Part shown: piece after piece, positions 50,890 through 61,203 of the stretch
Layout: each line of letters starts with the position of its first letter
Position numbering within the stretch: position 1 is the first letter of the stretch
Assembly (NCBI RefSeq): GCF_019059575.1
Contig: NW_024881862.1
Coordinates: 186,001-250,000 of the forward strand
Direction of reading: 5' to 3'
Source of the DNA: Amphibalanus amphitrite
Taxonomy: Eukaryota; Arthropoda; Thecostraca; Balanomorpha; Balanidae
Length of the DNA stretch: 64,000 bases
Notes under the pieces: generated by a model
Databases searched by the model: none
Seen by the model: only the letters and a program-made list of their open reading frames with translations
What the model was told of the DNA's origin: nothing
Program-made: the position numbers and the translations under genes

Positions 50890-51230
50890 CCATCGCCGCT
50901 GTGTTGAAGGTATGAATGGTGTGCTAGGTGCGCTGGGTTGTGACATGCATTACTTGAGCTGTATCACTCCCCAGCGTGTCTTACATATCATTCATTCTCC
51001 TATCCACAAATTCTTGCTGAACTAGACCACGCCATATCTTCGCTTCGAAGTGTCGCCGAGGGCCCAAAAGGCATCCACACCTTAAGACCATCGCTCGCCG
51101 CTGTGTTGAAGGTATGAATGGTGTGCTAGGTGCGCTGGGTTGTGACATGCATTACTTGAGCTGTATCACTTTCCAGCGTGTCTTACATGTCATTCATTCT
51201 CCTGCCCACAAACTCTTGCTGGACTGAAGC
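50890..51230. repeat. Tandem pair of hairpin-module repeats
   Basis: A segment beginning GCTGTGTTGAAGGTATGAAT occurs twice (about 50896 and 51096), with the hairpin-module core CGCTGGGTTGTGACATGCAT following in each; repeat period about 200 bp. Confidence 0.8.
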
Positions 51231-51249
51231 ACGCCATATCTTCGCTTCA

Positions 51250-53815
51250 AAGTGTCGCCGGGGACCCAGACGCCATCCAAACCTCCATGTTGAAGCACCT
51301 CCCTTCTGTCGCCCTGGAGGCACTATTAGCAATGCTTAACTCGATATGGGAGAGCGGTTTGTTTCCTGCAGCATGGCAAGAGGCCATGGTGATCCCCATT
51401 TTAAAGTCCGGCAAGTCGGAACTTGACCCACTTCACTATCGTTCTGTCTCATTGACTCCTCTTCACAAGTTGATGGGCAAGATGTCGAATGCTCGCTTGA
51501 AGTATTTGGAAAATAATAACATGTTTTACGAACGCGCAGTGTGGTTTCAGAAAACACAGCAGTTAGTTTTATCTATCTTTAGTAGTTCTTGACACCGGCG
51601 TGAAGACCGATTGTATCGATAAGAATTAAAGAAACATCTTGGAGCTATATATTGTTTGACATTGAAGCTGCTTGAACGGAGTTTTACGGCAGATCATCTT
51701 GAGGAAGTTTCTCCGTTGTATCCGTGGCTGTATGGGCCACCGATTAATATTTATAACTTTTTATCGTGTCGCACCTTCCGTGTCAGGATTGGAAACCACT
51801 TGCCCATGCTCCCATCCTCAGAGAGAGCGGTATTCTGCAAGGAGGCGTTTCGCGTGTGGCATGCTTCACTTCTTGCAGTCATGATTAATGAGTAATGACA
51901 TTGGCGGCAGACTCCCAGCGGCGTTAGGGGAAGTGGAGCAGGGAGGATGGTTACAAGTTCTCAACTTCCAAGACTAGCTGTTCACTTTTGCCGCCGCCGC
52001 TGCTGTGATCCTGATCTTTGAATTCGGAAGTTTTATCACTTTGCGTGGCTACGGGTGCCTTGCGTACCTCGCCAATGAGTAGCATTCTGGCTGAGGCTTA
52101 CAAGCCAACGCTATCACTTCGTCACCAGATGTTGTGCATGCGGTACTCGTATGTTTTAAAACTTCGTCAATTTTCCTCGCACCCAGCATGCCTGTACGTC
52201 TTCTCGCGAGAAGTCACTCGGTCTGACGAAGTGGTGCGTCGATCGACTCCCTTCCGTGGACAAGCTCTTCTCTCAAAAGTAAACATGTCTCTGTGAGGTG
52301 TGATACGCTCATCACGCACATGGAGTACGCCATCGCCATCCTGAAGAAACACCAGCCCACAAATGGATCTTTTACTGACAGACATTAGTCTGTAGTGATT
52401 AGACGTAACCTGTATCGAATAGTTCGAGAAATATTATACATAGTACGATTTAAATTTGGTAATCCGGACCACGAATGCTCATGGAAACGTGGTGATTAGG
52501 AAGACGTCCAGCCACTGCATATACTTACCTACTTACATTTTACCAGCGTGGGCGCTGGAGCACATTGCCTCATGAGACTATTTTATCACGTTTTTCTTTT
52601 ACAGACGGCTCGAAAACAGAGTAGGTATATGGTGTCGGCTGTGCTTTTGAGGCTGGTCATAACACACGCAATTTCCTTTGTCATCTTCTGCCTGTTTTTT
52701 TTTTCTCTGAGCTCGTCGCAACTGAGAAGGCTTTGTGTTTTATCAAGGAGTCTGACAGTTCCTCATATCTCATTTTATCAGACTCCCTGAGCAGCCCATT
52801 AGCTTTACGGTGTTTTGATCCAGACAACCCGATAGTACAGTCGACTACAAAATGATGTTCCACTTTTCACAGGCAATCACTTGCCTGGAGTGATAGGCTG
52901 TGGCCTGTGCCGCATCAAACGGGCTGAGTTCACAAATTATAGTTTTGTCCCAATGCTCACAATCAACACGCTTAATTGCGTGATAAACGGCACAACTTAG
53001 CGCTCCGGTCAACTGATAGCTTCTGAGGAGTGGAACATCATTCTACAGTCGACTATACAAGACATTTTATCTCGTCTTATGTCGGTGGAACGGACAGGCA
53101 AATCCATTCAATTCTGCTGGAATCCGAGTCATGTGGGCATAACAGGGCAATGAGCATGTAGAGCATGTGTTAAGTGTGTGTGTTATGTAGTGTAGCCTTA
53201 TTTTCCCCTGTCCATTGATATGTGATGACACGAGCATGTAATAGCAGTTTGTTTTGACGGAATTGCTCACGATGTGAAAATAAAATAAAATGATGTTGCT
53301 GACGCGGCACCGAGACGCGCTGCCGTGGTCCCCTCCCCTCGTCGTTTGCCTCTGCCGGCTCGTGATTTTTACCCAGCCGTCCGCTCTTTTACGATGTCTA
53401 GCTGGCTGACAGAGTGGCGTCTCCATGGATCCGAAAAGCTGCGAAAGGTGAAACCCGCCCTGGAGCCCCGGCAGTCCTGCTTTCAAGGCAATAAACACCA
53501 AGAAGTGGTTCTTTGCAGACTACGCATAAGACATACATATATGCGACGCATGGCTATTTCCTCCATGGAGATCATCAACCAACTGCCAACATGTAAGCAT
53601 TGTGCTGTGCCGCTTACAGTCTCTCACGTGCCCCTACGCTGCCCGAACCTCGAACCGAACTGGACACGCTACCTCGGCCGCATTGCTCCGGGTACCACCA
53701 TACGCCACCTGACGAGTCACGCTAGGTTTTACCAGACAGTATCTTTTCTTACATTCAGTCCATCAGTCCATCAGTGTAAAATGACCACAGCAGTCGACGC
53801 GCCCTAAAGCCCTAA
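51250..53815 (+). pseudogene. I-clade-type LINE relic (RT, RNase H, C-terminal region)
   Basis: Fragments in order. RT: LKHLPSVALEALLAMLNSIW, WQEAMVIPILKSGKSELDPL, HYRSVSLTPLHKLMGK, then IYNFLSCRTFRVRIGN and a shifted REsGiLQGGVSRVACF-like motif. The region after the RT: ALRTSPMSSILAEAYKP and FSSHPACLYVF. RNase H: a TDGSK-equivalent near 52600, ELVATEKALCFIKESDSSSY, LILSDSLSS, and FCWNPSHVGITG near 53108-53145. C-terminal: EVVLCRLRIRHTY, CKHCAVPLTVSHVPLRCP. LINEs with an RNase H after the RT belong to the I group. The tail is CCCTAATAAAA near 53812. Many stops and frameshifts; dead. Confidence 0.8.
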
Positions 53816-54238
53816 TAAAAAACCAAAAATATGAAGTTGCCTTGGGCAGCTTCATGAATCTCCAATATATTAGACGAAAATTGAACCCGGTTCCGCCCGT
53901 TCCGCGGGCGTCGTCCCCGGCTGTGTCACCAGGTGTGGGGTAGGCTCTCACTTCAGCCGTAGCCTGGGGGGTGGGGGAACAAGGGCCAGGAGGAGGAGGA
54001 GCCCTCCTGTAAATGGGATACAGTGCCCGTTGGAGGGAAGCCTGAATAAAAGAAAAGAAAAAAAGAATGAGATTGGAAATGTCACACCACGAACCGCCGG
54101 GCAAGATATCCCTCCAGACGAAATTTTATCAAAATGCGAGCGGTGGGATGTTGGTTCGCAATTTTTGTTTGTTCGATCTATAAACCTCTGAACAATTCAG
54201 CTGCTCGCTACCTTGAAAAATTATTTTCCTGAGTTTAT
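53816..54238. other. No gene; possible second retroelement tail
   Basis: The text ending AAGCCTGAATAAAAGAAAAG (about 54036-54055) resembles a LINE 3' end, but no coding portion is attached. Confidence 0.35.
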
Positions 54239-55071
54239 TGTAGCACGCTACATCTTGAACATTTAACGTAATATCTTTTCGCCACGGCTCGGTCCGGCAG
54301 TCCCTCTCCCTCGCAGTCCGGTCACAGGCCCCTCCATTCACTCACCCATCGCTGCTACCGGGTGACGCACAGCTGAGCGGAGCGCTGCTGCTGCGCTCCC
54401 CTCCCCTCTCATTATTCACCCCCCCCCCCCAGTCACCAGGCCCACCATCCCCACACATCACTTTTCTCCATCTCCCGCAACGAGCACTGTCCGTGGGAAT
54501 AGCCGCAGTAGACACATCTGCGGGAAGACGATGCCGCCTACATCAGTACGAACCGTCGAGGCACAGCTGAGTCAACAAGCTACGTCAGGACCGCGGCCGG
54601 CGGCGGCGGCGAGCGAGCACGTTAAGGTACTCTGTCACTTGTCACGTACTCTGTCAGGTACCACAACAGCTGCACCGCGCTGAGTCCCACGGAGGGAATG
54701 GCAAAACCAGAAAGATCCTACGGCAAGCAAAAACGCTGTAGTTCCAGAGGTCTTCGCAATGGGCAGCCGTTAAACTCTCATTACGACGCTCGCCTATGGA
54801 GACAGCTACCGCAGGATGAGCGATCCGAGCCTCCTCAAATAACGCTGGATCAGTAAGATATGTCAACAGATCATGGAGCAGTGTCAAGGATGGATGCCGG
54901 CTGGAGCACACAGCCTCCTTTGTCGGGCACAGCAACCCAGGGTGAGTGAACCTGGCAAAACAGCCGGGTGACCGACCTCACAATGGCCTCATGAGGTAGT
55001 TCCAGAGATCTCCGCAGAGGAAGAAGGCGCTGACTTACGGCCACGCCCCGGTACGGTGGGCGGAGCAAGAG

Positions 55072-55595
55072 TGACGTCACAGGGGCGTTGGCGGCAGACG
55101 AAACGGAAGGAAACAAAAGTTTGAATAAAATGAAATTGAAGAATCAAAATTAAAACTCGAAAATCACAAACCTTTCGGGGATTGTTTTATGCCAGCGATT
55201 ACTAAAATGATAAAGCACTCAACACGAAGACGATTCGACGGCCAAAAATTGCAGGCACAGAGGAGCAAGGTGACTAAACAGGACAGAGGGCGCCATCTTA
55301 CGGCCCCACCCACCAGAAGAAGGCAGAGGAAGATGACGTCGCAAGGGCGTGGCAGTCACCCCTCCCCCCCCCCAACTATAAAAGGGTGCGCCACCCAACC
55401 AGAGGGGGAATCACAGTCGAGCAGCCGAGAGTCACAGTCTGCAGCTGGAGCCGGGGACGCCTTCTGGGAGCCGCCGTCAGTCCGGGGTCACCCGCGAGAA
55501 GCCTCTTCAGCTCGAGCGATCAGAACCGAGGACAGCCGCCGACGCTTGCGACCACACTGAGAAGCGGAAGCACAGAGAAACTCCAGAATGTGAGT
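55072..55595 (+). promoter_or_regulatory. LTR promoter: CRE, TATA box and downstream splice donor
   Basis: Perfect CRE TGACGTCA at 55072-55079 and a second TGACGTCG near 55334. TATA box TATAAAAG at 55377-55384 predicts a start near 55408 (AATCACAGTC). A GTGAGT donor at 55590 lies about 180 bp downstream. The same elements recur in the 3' LTR (TATA near 62344). Motif-based. Confidence 0.55.
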
Positions 55596-58500
55596 GTTGT
55601 TGAAAAGTCTGCTCAATCCCGATCCTTGACCCCCCCCCCTCTACCCAGCCTGCCGTGCCGTGACGACTGCCAAACATTTTCGGTTGCCATAAAATGCACT
55701 CTCAATTGGAATTGGAAAACTTAAATTACTTTGAACTTATTGGTCCAGACACCCTAGTAGCACGTTAGGATCTGAATTGTGAGGTCATGTCAGAGCCGCC
55801 AGTAAATACGTTATTGTCAGTTGGAGTACGGAATACATCGCGATTCGGTCGAGAACGGGATGCTAAAATTTGAATAAGCAGCTCAGTGTCTCGAACGCTG
55901 AAATTGATGACAGGATGCGTGACAGCGTTGAAATGTCTTTGTCTTTGGTTAAACTGGTTCGTTCGATTTATTATCGGCGGATGCGATTTGAGATTGGAAC
56001 GTTTGTGAAATTGAGGGTTTAGATTCGTGCTGTACTCACTAAAAGTTGCATTGCGAAATCATTGGTAATATTGCTGTAGGAATTAATTGCGAAGTCGAAA
56101 TCATTCGGTTATAGAACAGGTAAATACGGTTGAAAGAATGTAATGGTTTAAGGTGGCGACTGATTCATGCAATCGATCTATGAATATGGCTATGAGTTAT
56201 GATTTTCGACAGATACGAATGCTTGAGCTTACGGCGGAATTTCTCTGTTACTTAGGTGCAGAGTTGAGAGTAGTGGTTTGAGGTCGACGGTTTTACACTT
56301 TGCAACTTTAGATGGTCCTTGTACTTTGCGTCATTGAAGTGGCGAAATGTCGAGTAAGAGGTAGATGTAGAATTGTTTGTGGTTAGGACTAATATGCGAC
56401 TAATATAGGTACCGATCGTTGTGCTTTTGTAGAATAAATACTAGAAAAGACTATCTTTGTTGGGAAAGATTAAATGGGACAGGAATTTAATTCTTAACCA
56501 CTTACGTTGAACGGAGCTGATGAAATGTCGAACAGGAAAATATTGCAGCGATATTTTACCAGATTCACACTCACTGACATATCCGGTGAATCTACCCGGC
56601 CAGAAGAGACAACACGTACGAGCACTGCACCGCGAGTGATGGCGCGCCCATCGCGGCGTGGCCTTGACTGACTGTCGACGCGACGCCAGCCGGCGGCCGT
56701 GGTATTCGTCGTTCCCGACGCGGGCGTTGAGCCGCCAGAGGGCGCGAGGAGCAGCCACAACAGGGGCAGTGGGTTAGCCGTAATTGGGGCGCGTGCGGTA
56801 GATGAAGGTCACGTATGGGAGCATGGTTAGTTGTGGAAAGTTGCAACGGGATAAGAACGTAAACAGTTAATGCATAATTTTAAATATGACATGCTATTTG
56901 ATATTTAGGACTGCACTTCGTTTGATGTGCATTGTTTACTGCTAATAGGATGATTTAAATTATATTTTCTATGAAAGGCTAGGGACCCCTATGACAATAT
57001 TCTGGCACTCTATAAAGATAATTTGTATAGGTAACTAGTAGCCCATCAGAAGCTATCGAACGAGTTTCAAGGAGTCATTTCCGTTGAGCATTCAGTAATT
57101 CACTATGATACGGTGGATCACAACCAGACGACAGATCGGTGCGTACTAATTGGTTCTAGATCATCTGATTAAATCAAGAGCGGTTCAAGGTCTGCTAGGA
57201 GTGTATACGAGAACTAGTGATTAGGTTCATGCGTGCAGCAGCAATTATGGACTTGAGATTACGATTAGGTTGGATCAATAATGCGTTTCTGTTATTCGCG
57301 TTCTTACGAGTTAGCGCCAATAATTACTCCACCAATATTGGCACAGGGCATTGTGAGGCGCAGACGGCTTGTTTGCCCGTCTCCTATGGCGTAATGTTTA
57401 CCAGCATGACTGTATGAGACACAGATGCACTTCCCTAAACCCACGTCCAGACCGGAATAATAAGAGGGACACACCGTCACGTACGCAGGGCATATGCACG
57501 TTTTCCGCCAGTGGTACCGGCCACTGTTAATTTTCCCGCTTAGGTAACACTGGGTGAGAAGGCAGTGAGAGGTTTCTACGGCAGGGGGAAGGGGAAGATT
57601 GGCACAGTGTGCAGTGGAGAGTAAGTTATGCCAAAGGCAAGAAGCCGAGGGTCAGGGGTGAGTCACCCAAAAGTGCGGATAAGGCGAGCCGTAGTGTCCC
57701 GAATAAGTCCTCATACTTATTTTGTAAAGGTACCTTAATCGGTACTGGACAGCCTCAGGGGAGGGAAGAATGTACTCCAGGACACGTAAGGCCTTGAAGA
57801 GTAAATCCCATGGTTTAAGGAGAGTTCCTGAGGAGAGTTCCAGGATATGAACGGTGGTCCCTGGGTCGTGAACGGAGGTGTTACACGCGGACCGGAAGAG
57901 GGCATAGGTAATCTCTCCCGGATAGAGAGATAAGTCGGATGTAAACCGCGTATATGTGTACCATAAGTCTATCGGACGTGTAGTGGATCCCATAAATTAG
58001 CAGGGTGGATATTTGTGCAATTATTCTGGACGGCCCTGCGATAAGTATCTTAGTCGCCGGTTAGCGGAGCATGCATATGGATTTCGGAATGAGACATTTA
58101 TCTCGCCGGGGAGACCCTGGTTTGTAAGACGCCTAACACTATCGGAGGGAATTTCGGGGGCTATCAATTAAATTTGGGTGAATACATGAAATGTAAACGT
58201 AATGCGAGCAAGGGTGTGAGAATGACGACGCATGAATCTTAGAATAAGGCCGATAGGAATTTGATAGAATTCGGTTACGGCAGTCGAACAAATGATTCTC
58301 GAGGGCAGTTAAAACTAGCAACGCTAATACGAATTAAGTGGGCAATTTTCTTAATGGGAAGGCCAGTATAGGAATGGGTGACTGGACAAATGATCACATT
58401 CAATTTATCAATGTAATTACCACCCATATGTTTGGCAGTGGTCATCGGGACTTCGAATGCCCTGTCCTTCACCTGCCCAACTGTGCCGCAAACCCAGCTG

Positions 58501-58659
58501 ATCGGATCCCTCTATCCCAAATCCGAGCAGTGAAGAAGCATCTCGTGCATCATGGTCTATACAATGAACAGAATCATCAAGCCTCTAAATTAAAAAGCAT
58601 CTTCCATCAGATGTATTTGTACGCAAGGTGGATCTATATCTACATCTCTCCCAGGTGGA

Positions 58660-58800
58660 CGTCATCCCAAGATCTTTCTCAGGATCTCATCTTCATCTCT
58701 ATCTGTATCCAGATCCCTATAAGGATACCTACATCTATCTCAGGATCTCATCACTATCTGGATCTCTCTATAGATCTATCTCGGGATCTCTTCAACGACT
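58660..58800. repeat. Degenerate GATCTATCTCAG-type tandem stretch
   Basis: Irregular 12-24 bp repeats of GGATCTCATC / GATCTATCTC near the inferred 3' end of the LTR, that is, in the presumed transcript leader. Confidence 0.6.
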
Positions 58801-58976
58801 CTCAGGTTCCCCTGTATCACCAGCTCTACTACCGACAGCATTACAGCAGCGAATTATTCTCTCTGCTACAACCAGCTGAATGACAGAGGACCGCAGTATT
58901 TGATGAACCGCAAAGAAGATGCAGCTTTTTTTATTCCTTCTTTTTTTCTTTCTTTTCTAAATCCCCTCGCTACAAA

Positions 58977-58994
58977 TGGCGCCCAACGTGGGGC
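58977..58994 (+). promoter_or_regulatory. Primer binding site for tRNA-Lys
   Basis: TGGCGCCCAACGTGGGGC is the exact complement of the 3' 18 nt of the animal tRNA-Lys (CUU type) with CCA. It lies two bases after the inferred LTR end, the canonical position. Priming by this tRNA is known in gypsy-type elements and some retroviruses. Confidence 0.9.
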
Positions 58995-59430
58995 TTTGAT
59001 AATTCTCAAATTGTGAAGCTGGTAGACTGGCACAAGCCGCCGAACCCGAAGTTGATGAATTGAAAGTCAACCGTATGGAGAAGAGGAAGAAGTTGAAGAA
59101 TAGAGCAGGTGTTCGAAATACTGGCAGCAGTGGAAATGAACGTGCTGCAGGGGTCGATATGAAGAAAGAGGATGAGCTAAGGAAAGCTGTGTGAAGATGA
59201 TGAAGCTTATGATGGTGGCTGATGACAGGAAAGTTGAAGAATTGAGCAGGTGTTCGAAATACTGACAGCAGTGGAAATGAACGTGCTGCAGGGGTCGACG
59301 TGAAGGAACTGATGAGAGGAAGCGGTCTTACGAATACTGAAAAGGACATAGAAGAAGTTGTTGAAGATAAGATAAGGAAATGAAGCTGTCTCATGAACAA
59401 AGGATCAGACTAATACAGAAGACAGGCCGA
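58995..59430 (+). pseudogene. Possible gag N-terminal remnant with internal duplication
   Basis: After the primer site one frame reads AEPEVDELKVNRMEKRKKLK, then NRAGVRNTGSSGNERAAG and VDMKKEDELRKAV, and stops. A segment with GCAGGTGTTCGAAATACTG is repeated about 140 bp downstream. The position suits gag, but no capsid or zinc knuckle is identifiable; it may be chance coding-like text. Confidence 0.3.
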
Positions 59431-59432
59431 AG

Positions 59433-60041
59433 ATGAAACTTGACAATTGTTTGCATCGGCATATCAATTCTTCTACGTTCTGCTGTACAACAAGTCCAAG
59501 TCACGGTCAGCTGCTGTATTGCAAAGGAGAGCTCGAACTTTCAAGAGTATTGAGGATAAAAGGACAGCAATATCAAAAGCAGAAGAGGAAGAACAGGCGG
59601 AATGCTCGTGTTGTACTGAATCAAAATCAAACACGGTCGTCTTCACAACACAGTCAAGGCGATGATCAAGTTGGTGAACGAGGAGAGGGTGCCAGGATGC
59701 TGCAAGACCAACTGCCAAACGATCCATTCAGATGGGCTGCTGCAGATCACCCACCTGGGCTGCTGCCAAGGCTGTCACCTGGTCCGCCGAAAGGTCGCTA
59801 CCTGAGCTGCCACGGAGGATGCACTAACCACCCGTGCTACCACGAAGGCTGCCACCCGGGCTGCCGCGAAGGTTGTCACCTGGCCTGTCGCGGAGGTCGA
59901 CACCTGGTCCGCCGCAGAGGTCACCAGAAGAGGTCACCTGGCCTGCCGCGGAGGTCGCCTACCCGGAATGCCAGGAAAGTCACCCACCTGAGCTGCCACG
60001 GAAGTCGCCTACCTGAGCTGCCGCGGAAGTCGCCTAGATGA
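59433..60041 (+). other. Open frame of 202 codons crossing into the minisatellite
   Basis: Lys/Arg-rich first half, then Cys/His/Gly-rich repeats (CHGGCTNHPCYHEGCHPGC) produced by the minisatellite. The Cys-His pattern looks knuckle-like but follows the DNA repeat and not a CX2CX4HX4C spacing, so I do not call it a nucleocapsid. Confidence 0.25.
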
Positions 60042-60950
60042 GCTACCACGGAGCCTGTCACCGGGTCTGCCACGAAGGTCACCTACCTGGGCTGCCATGG
60101 AGGTCGCTCACCTGAGCTGCCACGGAGTCTGCCACCCGGTCGGCCACGGAGGTCGCGGCAGGGCCGGCCATGGAGGTCGCTTACCCGGACTGCCAAGGAG
60201 GTCATCCATCTGGGCTGCCACGTAGGCTGCCCACACGGGCCGCCGTGCAAGCTGCCCACCCGGGCTGCCATGGAGCCCGCCATCCGGGCTGCTGTGGAAG
60301 CTCCCACCCTGGTTGCCGTGGAGGCCGCCCCACCCAGGCTGCCATGGCAGGCTGCCACCCGGGCTGCCGTGAAGGCTGCCCACCCGGGCTGCCATGGAGG
60401 CTGCTACCCGAACTGCTGTGGAAGCTCCCCACCCTGGATGCCGTGGAGGCCGCCCCACCCAGGCTGCCATGGCAGGCTGCCACCCGGGCTCCCGTGAAGG
60501 CTGCCCATCCGGGCTGCCATGGAGCCCGCCATCCGGGCTGCTGTGGAAGCTCCCACCCTGGTTGCCGTGGAGGCCGCCCCACCCAGGCTGCCATGGCAGG
60601 CTGCCACCCGGGCTGCCGTGAAGGCTGCCCACCCGGGCTGCCATGGAGGCTGCTACCCGAACTGCTGTGGAAGCTCCCCACCCTGGATGCCGTGGAGGCC
60701 GCCCCACCCAGGCTGCCATGGCAGGCTGCCACCCGGGCTCCCGTGAAGGCTGCCCACCCGGGCTGCCATGGAGCCCGCCATCCGGGCTGCTGTGGAAGCT
60801 CCCACCCTGGTTGCCGTGGAGGCCGCCCCACCCAGGCTGCCACCCGGGCTGCCGTGAAGGCTGCCCACCCGGGCTGCCATTGAGGCTGCTACCCGAACTG
60901 CTGTGGAGGCCGCCCACCTCGGCTGCCACAGAGATCTTCACCCTCCTGAG
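59730..60950. repeat. GC-rich minisatellite, 24-30 bp units
   Basis: Units of the form GCTGCCxTGGAGGCxGCCCACCCGG. The early part (to about 60240) is irregular. Within 60263-60920 ten subunits of 24-26 bp form a 249-bp higher-order unit. Because 249 is a multiple of three, several frames stay open on both strands, including a 315-codon minus-strand frame (61055-60108). Confidence 0.9.
60263..60920. repeat. 249-bp higher-order repeat, about 2.6 copies
   Basis: Copies start at 60263, 60512 and 60761, exactly 249 bp apart. The third copy has a 13-bp deletion (loss of ATGGCAGGCTGCC) and fades out near 60920. Copies 1 and 2 are almost identical. Confidence 0.9.
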
Positions 60951-61203
60951 AAGCCGCTTACCGGACGGCCACCGACGACATCGGGCTAACCAAAGTGGTT
61001 GGTGCCCGTGACCCGGATCTGGTGAACGACAAACTGAGGTGGGGACGAGGAACAACAGGTGCGTGTGTGTACTGTACTAGGTATACGATGTCATGTTGTA
61101 GGCGTTGCTGAAGATCAGATGATTGTGTAGATTTAGATGAGTAAGGGGTGTGACTTTTTCGTATGAGTTGCGAGGACGCAACTAGGGTTGTTTGGACTGA
61201 AGA

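Larger units (their letters stand above)
54239..58974 (+). repeat. 5' LTR, about 4.74 kb
   Basis: The start is fixed by the direct repeat with 61204. The end is inferred from GCTACA next to the primer binding site, because the end of the 3' LTR lies beyond base 64000. Small open frames inside (for example 54654-54935 minus, 55189-55560 plus, 56441-56758 minus) are duplicated with the LTR and show no domain. AATAAA at 56433-56438 is a candidate polyadenylation signal. Confidence 0.75.

Noticed and set aside
54654..56846. LTR-internal frames as genes
   Set aside because: Present identically in both LTRs, short, no domains; one spans the TATA box.
59790..59900. Cys-His rich stretch as a nucleocapsid zinc knuckle
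   Set aside because: Spacing does not fit CX2CX4HX4C and the pattern simply follows the DNA repeat unit.
60108..61055. 315-codon minus-strand open frame (Gly/Ser/Gln/Pro-rich)
   Set aside because: Generated by the in-phase 249-bp minisatellite; all frames are open there, with no domain and no independent coding signal.
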